Under the pieces are notes generated by a model. The model was not told the DNA's origin, ran no database searches, and was given only the letters and a program-made list of their open reading frames with translations. This document shows, piece by piece, positions 33,357-43,934 of a DNA stretch of 64,000 bases (position 1 is its first letter; each line of letters starts with the position of its first letter). This DNA comes from Liopterus haemorrhoidalis (lineage: Eukaryota > Arthropoda > Insecta > Coleoptera > Dytiscidae): contig OZ020625.1 in the NCBI GenBank assembly GCA_963971575.1, positions 23,586,992 through 23,650,991 on the forward strand, written 5' to 3'. A program made the translations under genes and the position numbers.

Positions 33357-36300
33357 ATTTAACAATTTAGAAACTTTTAAAGAAAAATCAGATATAAAGT
33401 ATGATAACTATGAAAATATCAACGATGTAAATTTATTAGTAGGAATATTGGTTAATCATATAAATAACGCAGCACAATCAGCAATGAAACAAAAAACCTA
33501 TCAAAATAGTAAACAAACTGTACCATGGTTGAATGAGGATTGCATAATAGCAATAAAAAATATGAAAAAGGCTTTATATAAATATTAAAAAAAATAAAAC
33601 TGTGGAAAATTTTATAGAATTTAAACATAAAAGAGCAGTTTCACGAAGAATAATAAAAATTAGTAAAACAACATCCTGGCAAAATTATGTAGAAAAACTT
33701 AATCCAAACACTCCTCCACAAGAAATTTGGGATAAAATAAGAAAACTTAGGTCAAAGAACATCGAAACACACAAAAATCCTCTTTAAAAATAATGTAGAA
33801 ATAACTACACCAACAGAAATTGCAAATATTTTAGCAGATACTTTTGAATATACCTAATTCAAGTAGCGATCATTATGACCCGACATTCAAACTAATAAAA
33901 GATAATGTGGAAAAAGAAAAATTAACTATCAACAACAAAAACGAAGATGCAATTAACTGCCCAATCATGGAAAGAGAACTGGTATACACTTTAAAAAACC
34001 TTAAAAACGGCAGCAGTCCAGGACCGGATGGAATCCCTTATGAAATTATTAAAAACTTACCTCCAAACACAATAAACTTCCTACTCAAAATTTACAATAA
34101 AATATGGCTTCAATATACCTACCCCGAATTATGGAGTGAAACAATGGTAATTCCTATATTAAAGCCAAATAAAAATAAAACTAACCCACAAAATTATCGG
34201 CCTATAACTTTATCAAATACTCTGAATAAAATCTTACAAAAAATAATTAATAGAAGACTATTATGGTATCTAGAATCTAAAAAGATAATAAATAAAGCCC
34301 AAAGCGGATTCAGAAACAACAGATCAACAACAGACCAACTATTTTCCTTGAACACCGAAATAGAAAATGCTTTTCACAATAATCAACACCTAATAGCCGT
34401 ATTTATGGACATAAATAAAGCATATGACAGCGTGGAGACGAAACATACTAAGAAATATGAAAGAATACGGGCTAGACGGAAATATAATACATTATGTGAA
34501 CAATTTCCTAACAGACAGAAAATTTAAAGTGCTGATTAATAATTGTATTTCAGAAACAAGATTTCTTGAAAACGGACTTCCACAAGGCGAGATAATAAGC
34601 CCCACGCTGTTCATAATAGCGATAAAAAAAATTGTAAACTATATCCCAAAACTTCTAAAAATTGCTTTATTCGCAGATGACTGAGTGATATATTTCAAAA
34701 ATATAAATACAAAAAATATCAAAAGAAAACTTCAAGAAACAATAAATAATTTACAAGATTGGACAAAAACAACGGGATTTAACTTCTCAACAGTAAAGAC
34801 AAAAGCCATGCACTTCTCAAAAAGTCGAAAATAAGAGTACGATCCAGAACTTAAAATAAACAATAGAGAAATAGAATATGTCCACAGTATAAAATTTTTA
34901 GGACTGATTTTTGAAAAAAGATTAACGTGGAACAAGCACATAAAAAACCTTAAAAAAGAATGCCTTCACAGACTGAATATACTAAAAACAATAGCAAATC
35001 ACAATTGGGGAGCACATAGAGATACAATGATAAATATCTATAAAACGGTGATAAGATCAAAACTGGATTACGGGTGTATTATATATGGACAAGCCGCCAA
35101 AACAAATCTAAAAAAACTAGATACAATCCATAATCAAGCGATGAGACTAGCAACAGGAGCTTTTAGAACTAGTCCGGTTATAAGTATACAAAATTTGCGA
35201 AGGTCTCGGGTTCGAATCCCGTTCAGGCTTGGAAATTTTCTCAAATAAAAATTGTCCTGGCTAATTGCCACAGCAGCAAAGGCCATTAAAGTAAAAAAAA
35301 AAAAGTATACTAAATGAGGTAGGAGAACCAAATCTACATAACAGGAGAAAAAGACTTATAATATCTTACACAATAGCAGTAGCAAAAAACCCATATAATT
35401 TAGCAGCCAAATATATTTTTCAAAATCCATTTGAACCAAAAACAATTCAGAACATTACAAATTTACAAAATAAAATACATAGTCTATTGGAAATAGTATT
35501 AGTCTATATAACACTTCAAACACTCCCTATCAGTCCATATTTCAATTACAGTATCAGGACACACCTCCCTGGCAATACAACCCACCTGATATTAACCTTA
35601 GTCTGACCAAATATATAAAGTAAAACACTCCATCTGACGTCTACCAAAACAAATTCAAAGAAATTCAAGAAGAAGACCAAGCGTATATTTTCTACTACAC
35701 AGACGTATCAAAATTTTCAAATAAAACCGGAGCAGCAATAATACAGGGGAACGAAAAATATGTATATCACCTACCAGAACAAATAAGTATTCTCTCTGCA
35801 GAAGCCTTCAGCATTAAAAAAGCATTGGAAATAACCAAAGAAGAGGGAAATATTATATCCGACTATATAATATGTACCGATTCACTCAGTTTCCTGGAAA
35901 ATCTACAAGATCCTTTTAATAAAAACATGCAGATAAAAGAAATACAAGAAATGCTACACCATATCAAACAAGAGATGAGAAAAAGAATAAAATTTATCTG
36001 GATACCGTCTCATTCAGGAATAGAAGGAAACGAAGAAGCCAACAGAGCAGCCAAACAAACCACAGAAGAGTTGAATCTTACACACATGAAAATTTCCCTG
36101 GAAAACCTAAAAAGCCACTTACAAAGAATATTAGAACAAGCGTTACAAGAAGAATGGAGAAACACTACCCAAAATCACCTGCGAAACATAAAAGAAGATG
36201 GACAGCACAAGAAAATAGAAGACAACAAATAGGACTTACTAGGCTCAGAATAGGACATCAAATCTCACTCACAAATATATACTAGAAAAAACCGAACCTG

Positions 36301-36487
36301 CAAAATGTAACACTTGTAACACCCAGTTAAGCGTACAACATATCATAATCGATTGTCAAAAATACATCACACACCGCAGAAAGCACAACATTCCAAATAA
36401 TTTAAAAGACGCATTGTCAGACAACCACACACACCGTGCAAATCTCATCCATTACCTAACGGACACAGAATTAATAAACAAAATATA
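33357..36487 (+). pseudogene. I-like LINE, ORF2 reverse transcriptase and RNase H
   Basis: Continues after the hAT insertion with a linker (VPWLNEDC), then the RT domain: GSSPGPDGIPYEIIKNLP, VIPILKPNKNKTNPQNYRPI, SGFRNNRSTTDQLF, FMDINKAYDSV, GLPQGEIISPTLF and FADD, where the codon after DD is TGA. The thumb HNWGAHRDTMINIYKTVIR follows. RNase H residues are at about 35695-36060: YYTDVSKFSNKTGAA, ICTDSLSFLENL, WIPSHSGIEGNEEANRAA. A C-terminal CNTCNTQLSVQHIIIDC zinc-like motif comes last. An RNase H after the RT is typical of the I clade. Several frameshifts and stops, plus a SINE at 35190, make it dead. A short A-rich tail ends near 36635. Confidence 0.88.
35190..35302 (+). mobile_element. tRNA-derived SINE, 5'-truncated
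   Basis: Same family as 1859-2046: B box GGTTCGAATCC, AAATTTTCTC, TTGTCCTGGCTAATTGCCAC and A-rich tail, but the A box is missing. An 8-bp TSD AAGTATAC lies at 35182-35189 and 35303-35310, inside the LINE ORF2. Confidence 0.88.
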
Positions 36488-36639
36488 AAATCACAATTCA
36501 TTTTACATATATATTATACATAACTATAGATATAAGATTATGGATATAAAATACACTATATATTCAAAATAACTATATAACTATGTAACTATAAACTAGT
36601 GCCTTGCTTTAAATAAAAAAAAATAAAAAAAAAAACGTT

Positions 36640-37301
36640 TATTTAATATTTCAATATCTATATACATAAAACTTAAGGAGACCAACGCAGCATAAGTTGT
36701 ACATATTTTATTATTTCTGTCTTGTTTTAATTTTCGAAAACTACGGTATTTCTAGGGTTATTCTGAACAAAACTTGATAACTTTAACAAACTGTAAATTC
36801 TTCAAGTCAAAATATGTCTTATCTTTAAGCATGTAACATCTGAAGAACCTGGAACTTAACATTCTGTTAAAGTTAACAACTTGATTTCAAAATAAACCTA
36901 GTATTCTCAATTTGAATCTCTTTGTCATTTAATTATCTGTATCAGTAGTTTTCAACAATTTTGTATCAGTAACAAAGTCTTGTGTATCAGTTTTTTCTGG
37001 TTTAGTGGTTCGTGAAGCGTTATATATATATATATATATATATATTAAAATGTTCAATATATTATTGTGTTTTGATAAAAAAAAAGGCCATTAACGCAAA
37101 AGATATTGAATGAATAGAACAAAAGAAGATCTTTGTCGAGAATACATGCGGGATGTTAGAAAGATGCCAGACAGTACGTGGTATGTCACCCAAGTTTTAG
37201 TAGTAGCTTACCGCAGAAAATGTACAAGAACTTCATTGAAGTATCCAATAATATTGACGAGAAGTATAAACTAACCATTTCTCCCGTTTGAATATTTGGT
37301 C
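36640..37301. other. Non-coding stretch with (TA)n
   Basis: No gene recognised. A pure (TA)n run of about 26 bases lies near 37020. Confidence 0.5.
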
Positions 37302-37335
37302 GTTCCACACTTAAAATTAATATATATATATATAT

Positions 37336-37571
37336 TGTAACACGCTAGATCTAAAATTTTATATATTTACCGTCTCCTAGCAACGAATGTTTTTGTAATA
37401 ATAATAGTTGTGATTCTGACAGTTAATTATTGTGTGTTTTGTATAGTTATATACTGAATTCTTATTGTTAAACTGTTAAAACTTTATAACTGTTTATAAT
37501 ATATATAAATATATCATTATATATTCCAATTTATTAATTAACGGGCAACATAAATATAGTGCAATTCTATA
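37336..37571 (+). repeat. 5' LTR
   Basis: 236 bp, starts TGTAACACGC, ends GCAATTCTATA. Very AT-rich. A terminal CA, the usual LTR end, is not evident. Confidence 0.8.
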
Positions 37572-37857
37572 ACTGGCGACCCAACGTTGTGGCCCGAATA
37601 ATTGTTGAAGTTTTACAGTTTTTAAGTTTTACAGTGTTGTGATTTTGACTATATTACAAGTGTAACAGTAACTGTTGAGACTATTTTATGGAAAGACGTT
37701 CGTGAAGTGATGGACATTCCAATTCATTGCTCATTGCGTATTCAAATTAAATATTATTTGTCGCGAGTGTGTACTGTCCTATCGTGCGAACATTGTCGTG
37801 CCGTCTCGACCAATTTTGTACTGTTAGTTTTACGCACATAAGTTTCTTGAACTTTAC

Positions 37858-39739
37858 ATGAGTTTTACTGATTCTTCGAAACGTAACACACGCGGTAGAC
37901 CTGCAAAGATGACGAACGTTGTGCTTTCAGAAGAACAGTTTCAGACGCTGCTTCAGCAGATAAATAATCGACCGGTCCTTGAACGAACTCCTTCGCCGAC
38001 ATTACCACAACAAAATGGGAATTTTGTGAAATGTACTTCTCGGTTTGATGGAGCAAGGGAGAGCGCTGTCGATGCATTTAATCCGTGCGACAACTGAGAC
38101 ATGGAATGAAGCCATAAATGCGCTCAAAATCGCATACGGAAGGAAAAGAGCTCCATTTCAAGTTTATCGGGACCTATTTAAACTTGAACAAACAGCTGAT
38201 ATGCCAACTGATCGCTTCATCAGCAAATGTCGAGCATTGCTAGCAGAAATTCCCGATGACTTGACGGAAAAGGTTCAAATGGACATGGTATATGGACTTA
38301 TCCATCGGCGCATCAGAAAACATGTGCCTAGGGATAGAGTAAGTACATTTACTGAATTTTTAAGACTAGCACGTACTGTTGAGGAATCATTTGAAGACAA
38401 GCCGTCCGTACAAATAAAAAATGAATCTCTGCTCGTCAAAGAGAAGGAGAATGAGGAAGGAAATCTCAAAAAGAAGATTAAATGCAATTATTGCAGGAAC
38501 GTAGGTCACACAGTAGACGACTGCAGGACCCTACAAAATAAAAGAGCTAGACAAAACGATGCCAGCTTAGTTAATAAAACAAGCGTTGTAGAAACATTTA
38601 AGTCTAGTATCAGCTGCTACGGATGCAATTATCCAGGAGTGATACGTGCTAATTGCCCGAAATGTAAATCTGACGAAACAAGTGTCCAGGCCACTAGCTT
38701 TTATACAATAACTGACGACACCGCCACGCTACAGCAACCGATTGTTCCAGTCCGAATATTTGAATTTGTGGGTACAGCTATTGCCGATTCAGGAGCATCT
38801 CGTAGTATCATGGGTAGGAACTTGTTTAAAATATTGCAAAATAGGTGCAGATTTGAAACTTCCAACCTAGTCATGACTTTAGCAGGTGGAGTTTCAAAAG
38901 AGGTAATGGTGCAAACAGCAAATGTACCAATTACCATTAAGGGAAGATCCGTTCTCAGTAAAATGATAGTGTTGCCAGGTGAGAAGGACAACCATACCTT
39001 GTTAGGCGCTGACGTACTATGCTCGTTAGGGATAGTCTTAGACTTAGCAGATGAGTCGTGGTATTTTCGAGATTCATCGGATGAAATTTATGCATTTATT
39101 GTGAATGATAAACAAGCCATCAATCCAGATATGGCAATGTCAGAGCAAGTAGCTCTCACAGCTATAGATAATACGGAGTTACGTGCCAACGAAGAAAGTC
39201 AAACTGTCTTTGAAGTAGGGGGAGAGCCAACTAAGATCATCGAGCACTGTATTATTACTGCTCCAGATCAAGTACCCATCTCAGTACCACCTTATCGTAT
39301 GTCTGACGAAAAGAAGGCAACAGCTTTTGAAACCGCCAAATTACTCATAGAAGAGATCGTTAGCGACAATGAACCTCAGTTCGTTAGCGAAGTGATACAA
39401 CAGATGACGCATATCTTACGAATTCAACTGTCATCAATCACTACTGATCATTCAGAAGAAAATGAAATAAAGCGAATCATCCATCGTATTGAGGCTAAAG
39501 AATTATTTGAAGATCGACAAAAGAAGTACACCGATCAGAAGCGTCGTCCAGCCCCAAGTTACGAACCTGGTACTCGGGTATTGTTAAAAACGCATCAACT
39601 AAGTTCTGCAAGTAGAGAGATTACTTCCAAGTTCATGCCAAAACGCGACGGCCCCTATAAAATCCTGCGGGCTGTGACACCTACAACTTTCGAAATTGAA
39701 GACCCAGATAAACCTGGTCAAGGTCGAATGTTTTTGTAA
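37858..39739 (+). pseudogene. Gag-protease-integrase remnant of the gypsy element
   Basis: Frame 1 (37858-38097) is the Gag start. After a shift, a 564-codon frame (38045-39739) carries the Gag capsid-like part (WNEAINALKIAYGRKRAPF), two zinc knuckles (CNYCRNVGHTVDDC, and CYGCNYPGVIRANC with an altered third position) and an aspartic protease (IADSGASRSIMG; ALLGADV-type flap region at HTLLGADVLC). Right after the PPYRMS motif that begins RT, the frame jumps to the integrase motif SDNEPQFVSEVIQQM and the C-terminal PGTRVLLKTHQLSS and DGPYKILR. RT, RNase H and the first integrase catalytic Asp are therefore deleted, yet the frame stays open. No env is present. Confidence 0.87.
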
Positions 39740-39912
39740 TAATAATAGTTGTGATTCTGACAGTTAATTATTGTGTGTTTTGTATAGTTATATACTGAAT
39801 TCTTATTGTTAAACTGTTAAAACTTTATAACTGTTTATAATATATATAAATATATCATTATATATTCCAATTTATTAATTAACGGGCAACATAAATATAG
39901 TGCAATTCTATA
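39725..39912 (+). repeat. 3' LTR, truncated at its start
   Basis: 188 bp matching positions 49-236 of the 5' LTR. The pol frame runs directly into it, sharing only CGAATG at the junction, and stops at its first in-frame TAA. Confidence 0.85.
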
Positions 39913-40528
39913 ATATTAATTTTAAGTGTGGAACGATATATATATATATATATATATATATAGGTGTTTGTTTGAAACGCCGCACCTCGAATAACTCCTT
40001 TATAAGAGATACAAAAAAAAAAAATCAAAAGAAAAGTTAAACTAGACTAAAGGGCCCACTTAAGGACTATATGAGTTTCTCCTCTTGAGTTTTTTTCGAG
40101 TTTTTCATCGCTAGTGCAACAATGACAGATATAAATAATGATTCAGTGCTCAATAAATTTAAAAAAAAGTGAACTAATATCGGTAATAAAAAACTATCAA
40201 AAGTGATAAAAATGATTCTATTATATTGAAATGTGGCATAGAAAATGAAAAAATTGATGCTCCATCGGAAAATGATGTAAGACCATCGGTCCTCTAAGAA
40301 GAATTAAAAAAGCAAAATGAAGTTTTGAAAATAGAATATTTATTTTAAAAAAATTATTAATCAAATGGAAATATAATTTGAAAACCAACAAATATTGATA
40401 AATATAATAAAAAAGCATGAAGAAAACCATCTGTTGACAAAAATTTAAATTTAACATAAAAAAAACAGTTAAGCCAACTGTGAAAGATGCTTGTATTCAT
40501 AGTAATGCAAAAAATACAGATCGGATAT

Positions 40529-41673
40529 TGGGTGCATTCGAGTTGTACAGAGTAAAGTCACTAGATTATACAAAGTAGCGCAACGGCGGCCATGCTGGGG
40601 CTAAAAATGTCGCCAACACAAATGATGTTCAGTGATTCCAACAATACAAAATTAAGAAACTAGTACTACCAATAATTTTTATTTTCAACAATGTAATCAC
40701 GATTTTTTTAATCAAAGATGCACTATAACAAAATTGTGGTACAATTTCAATTATTTTTTTTATTTTTATTAAATAAAATGGATGTATTATATAAATTTAA
40801 ATGAAACTTAACCTTAAATATTCAAACCGCTGACAACGGAGGTTATTAAATTAGAGCGAGAAAGAGAGATGTGATAGCACAGACGCAAACTTAAGAACGT
40901 AAAAATTGCTGCTTTAGTTTGCTTAATAGGGGAACCAGTGATGCCAATCAAACCCTGGGGTCTGTCGGCTTCTTCAAAGGCTTGCGCTACTTTGTATAAT
41001 AAGTGACTTTAGTACAGAGTAGAGCGAGCGCTGAGCGAACAGTTGATGGTGACGTCATGAATAGAGCACTAACGGAGCGCAGCAACTCGAACACGGAGCG
41101 AGCGTTCTTGTGACGTAATGTTTATAAAATCTAACCCTACAATTTTAGGCGGCGTTTTTACTGTCAGATTAGTTCACGTCAGTCATGAATCAATATTATA
41201 TACCTCGGTTTTTCCTTGATTTTTTTTTCAATGATGAAGAAAAAAAATTAATTAAAAAATAAATAATAATTAATGAATTAATTTAATGAATTTTTTCCAT
41301 TTTAATTTTATGCACGGTGTATTTTAATAATTTTTTTGCTGTTTAAAGAACGTCACAAATATATAAAATGGCCGTACTCTGTAGCCATAGACAAATAACA
41401 ATATTATTTGTCTATTGTTATTTGTCTAAGGCTATTATTTTTATTTTATTTATAATTTAATTTTAAACTTTCATTTCTTTCCCGCCGTTCTCCCACTTTT
41501 TTACGTCATACTCCATATGCTCGGTCTTAAAACCCCGAACACATAGAGCGCACTCTAAATGCTCGCTCGATTGTAAAACGAATGCAATTGAGTGTACTCC
41601 GAGCGTCAAATCGAACACGTTTGAGTGTACAGAGCGTGCTCGGAACGCTCGGAGCGTCAAATCGAATGTACCC
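40529..41673. mobile_element. Element Z, full copy, TSD ATT
   Basis: Ends GGGTGCATTCGA and TCGAATGTACCC, flanked by ATT. Removing it and one ATT restores an open LINE frame across the site (DRIL-SYQEWNQQ), which proves both ends. It contains a hAT MITE (40553-41011) and GAGCG-rich subterminal repeats. The short frames inside are not genes. A partial copy is at 2879-3085. Confidence 0.9.
40553..41011. mobile_element. hAT MITE, 459 bp
   Basis: Ends TAAAGTCACTAGATTATACA and the inverted TATAATAAGTGACTTTA; perfect 8-bp TSD GTACAGAG at 40545-40552 and 41012-41019. The Z copy at 2879-3085 has the empty site CCCTGTAC. A half copy lies at 62492-62620. Confidence 0.92.
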
Positions 41674-42078
41674 ATTATCGTATCAAGAGTGGAACCAACA
41701 AGTTACGCCAGTGTCGCACGTTCAACACAATTACAGACGTCAACTGCTGCACCCAACATACGTGAAACACGAAAAACTATAGTTTAGGATATATCTTTAA
41801 TCCTTCAAGGGAGCAGAAAAGAAGTTATGGCTGTATGTTGGCCGTGTTAATAAGGAAACAACCCCTACCGCAATTGTAGAATATCTACAAGAAAGATGTC
41901 CAGGGAAAAGTTTTACGTGTGACGCCTTTGACAATAAAGGAATCAATGCTAGATTTAAAGTAAGCGCTGATTATGATTTAATAGATAAGTTACCAGACAG
42001 TCATTTATGGCCTTGCAATGTAATAGTAAAAAGATATCTTTTTCGTTCCCAAAGAAAAGAATCAGCAAAATTCATATA

Positions 42079-42338
42079 TTATTATTATTATTATTATTAT
42101 ATTATTTATTTTACATCGATGCAGAAATACAACGAGGCTAATCGCCGATGCCAGAGGGCGAGCTCCTACACCTGGATGAGGGGTGAATGATTGTGAAAAT
42201 GAGAGTAATGTAAACATATTATTCTCGCCCGAATAATATCACCAACGAAGCAGGCTCGAACCACCGACCGGACAGTCGTACTGAGTTTCCACCAGTACAA
42301 ACCGCACGACTAAATTCGCTCGGCCACTCCGTTGGCTG
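42079..42338 (-). mobile_element. tRNA-derived SINE, second family
   Basis: On the minus strand the head reads GGAGTGGCCGAGCGAATTTAG (A box region) and GGTTCGAGCC (B box), like a tRNA-Ser/Leu. The 3' tail is an (AAT)n repeat instead of poly(A). A perfect 10-bp TSD AATTCATATA lies at 42069-42078 and 42339-42348. It is distinct from the SINE at 1859. Confidence 0.92.
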
Positions 42339-42465
42339 AATTCATATAAAGAGAAAACTGAATTTAAATTAATCCATCTAAATGTACAGTGTTTACGAAA
42401 TAAAATCAGTGCAATTGAATACTCTTTAAATGAATATAATGTTGATGTTTTATGTATTAATGAAC

Positions 42466-42526
42466 CATAATTATTACATTGATTTACAATTTTTTTCTTT
42501 TTTAAATCAATGTAATAATAATTATG
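42466..42526. repeat. Hairpin at the LINE break
   Basis: Arms 42466-42486 (CATAATTATTACATTGATTTA) and 42503-42526 pair with one small bulge around a 16-base loop. It marks where the LINE sequence stops. Confidence 0.75.
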
Positions 42527-42637
42527 TATAACAATTTCTTCTAGGCTTTGAAAATGATTCAGAGAGAATCGAAACTAGTCAGCAAATAAAATATTTTTAA
42601 CTATTTGACAAGAAAAGAACTTTGTTTTATTGTTGAT

Positions 42638-43180
42638 GTACTTAGTAAATCTAAAAGGACTTGATCCATTTTTCACGTACTTTATACAACCAATAAGAAC
42701 AAATCATGAACATAAGAGATTCATACTTGAGTATTAGTTTCTGTAGTGTATCACAGGACATTTTAATTGTACATACATATGCTGGATAGTATTTAGTTGC
42801 AACCGTAGTCAGGAAGTTGAAGTATTTGGCTCCAAACGTTCAACTTCCTCCATAGTGGAATGTGTTTGGCGACAATTTATTACGGAAAAATTTATCTTCT
42901 TTATTATTATCACAATCGTTATCATCACAGTCATTATGAATACTGCCCCTCCAATTAACCACCAAATAGTTGAAGAGCTGGTTTCTGCAACTTGTTCCGT
43001 ACTTGTTTCTATAATTCTTATGCTATCTAAGTGTGGATTTATTCCTATCTTGATTATTTCGTCTGGTGTTGACTGCAAACACTGAAACAAAAAATTGATT
43101 TTTAGTTTGAATTAATCACACATTTAATATCGGATTTCGTAAGTATCTAGTAAGTGAAAATTTTTTGGGCATATTTTTTT
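42638..43180. repeat. 543-bp segmental duplication, copy 1
   Basis: Matches 44877-45419 with a constant offset of 2,239 bases and no indels. I count three substitutions, two of them adjacent, so identity exceeds 99%. It holds the distal receptor terminal exon. The left edge is at the shared GTACTTAG. Confidence 0.93.
42809..43081 (-). CDS. Receptor terminal exon (distal duplicate copy)
   Basis: This is a second intact 90-residue terminal exon with the same phase-0 acceptor, membrane segment, tail and stop. By eye it differs from the proximal copy by one amino acid (Ala for Gln in the stalk, TEQVAET against TEQVQET) and one silent change. The duplicated block runs 42638-43180 and matches 44877-45419 without gaps, including about 100 bases of intron beside the acceptor and 170 bases past the stop. 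It could be used as an alternative last exon, or be a silent copy that no transcript reaches because the proximal exon already supplies a stop and probably a poly(A) site. The block lies beside a LINE remnant, and inverted pieces of that LINE's 5' end flank it. Confidence 0.7.
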   Translation of the reverse strand, partial: CLQSTPDEIIKIGINPHLDSIRIIETSTEQVAETSSSTIWWLIGGAVFIMTVMITIVIIIKKINFSVINCRQTHSTMEEVERLEPNTSTS

Positions 43181-43934
43181 TATTAGACCGATATAAAAAA
43201 AAAAAAAAAATAATACTTAACCAATCCATTTAATATGGTCAAAGAATCTATTTATACAAGTTAAAATTAAAGTATGATATTTTGATACCATTGTAAAGTT
43301 GATTTAAAGTACTTCAAGGAAAAAAATTAAAGTACCGATTCCCTATAGGAGATAAAAAGTTGAAACAATTTCCGCTGAAACCGTAAATGATGCAGAATTC
43401 TTATTACGTCCTTAAGTGGGCTCTTTTGTCTAGTTTAAATTTTCTGCCGAAGAATTTTTTGCAACTCTTAAAATAAAGAAGTTAATCCGCACCTCGATTG
43501 ACTTCTTTATTTTAAGAGTTGCAAAAAATTGGCGTTTCAAACAAACAGCCTGAATAGTTATTTTTCCGCTAAATACTTTTACTTTTTCTGTGTTTGAATT
43601 ATGGAATAGCTTTATTTTTAATATCTCTCTTTGTTTAACATTTCTGCGACCTATGGTGACTTGGGTGACCCTACTGGTAGAAATATTACCATCGACATAG
43701 CTCGTAGGTTGATTGCTGTTAATAAGCCTCCTCACCGCGACAAGGTGGATATATTCGAGGAAGATTAAAATATGAATAAGTTGGGATGGTAGATTATATG
43801 TTATGAATATAATTCCAGATACTGAAATTCTAGAGCCAGTCAATAACCTTTTTGAACAGTTATATATGTACATACTCCATTTCGTGGCAGATCTTAGCTC
43901 ATAGTATTGCTTCTGTTGAAAGATACATGATATA
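43181..43934. other. Spacer with inverted LINE 5' piece and 30-bp hairpin
   Basis: At 43405-43440 lies the reverse complement of the LINE 5' region (TCCTTAAGTGGGC, TCTAGTTTAA), continued after a hairpin by GGCGTTTCAAACAAACA (43531-43547), the complement of the LINE start at 39964. The hairpin arms are 43453-43482 and 43501-43530. The 176-codon minus frame across 43430-43960 includes these repeats and has no recognised domain. Confidence 0.65.

Larger units (their letters stand above)
37336..39912 (+). mobile_element. Ty3/gypsy LTR retrotransposon, internally deleted
   Basis: 5' LTR 37336-37571 starts TGTAACACG. A primer-binding-like TGGCGACCCAACGTTGTGGC follows at 37574. The 3' LTR, 39725-39912, is identical by eye to 37384-37571 but lacks its first 48 bases. 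Identical LTR parts suggest a recent insertion. The body is 2.15 kb against the usual 4-5 kb because most of pol is deleted. It is bracketed by an inverted pair CGTTCCACACTTAAAATTAA (37302) and its complement (39934). Confidence 0.88.
39962..42470 (+). pseudogene. CR1/jockey-like LINE, 5' region, ORF1 and start of ORF2
   Basis: 5' region from GTGTTTGTTTGAAACGCC; a broken ORF1 starts near 40123 (MTDINNDSVLNKFKKK). It is cut by element Z at 40528/41674 and resumes as QEWNQQVTPVSHVQHNY, then KLWLYVGRVNKETTPTAIVE, YLQERCPGKSFTCDAF and LPDSHLWPCNVIVKRYLF, a domain common in LINE ORF1 proteins. A SINE splits it at 42079. ORF2 then begins LIHLNVQCLRNKISAIEYSL, an endonuclease start. It ends near 42470; RT is missing. 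Clade is uncertain. Confidence 0.72.

Noticed and set aside
38275..38991. Two minus-strand frames within the gypsy element
   Set aside because: Antisense to the Gag-protease frame, with no recognised motif.
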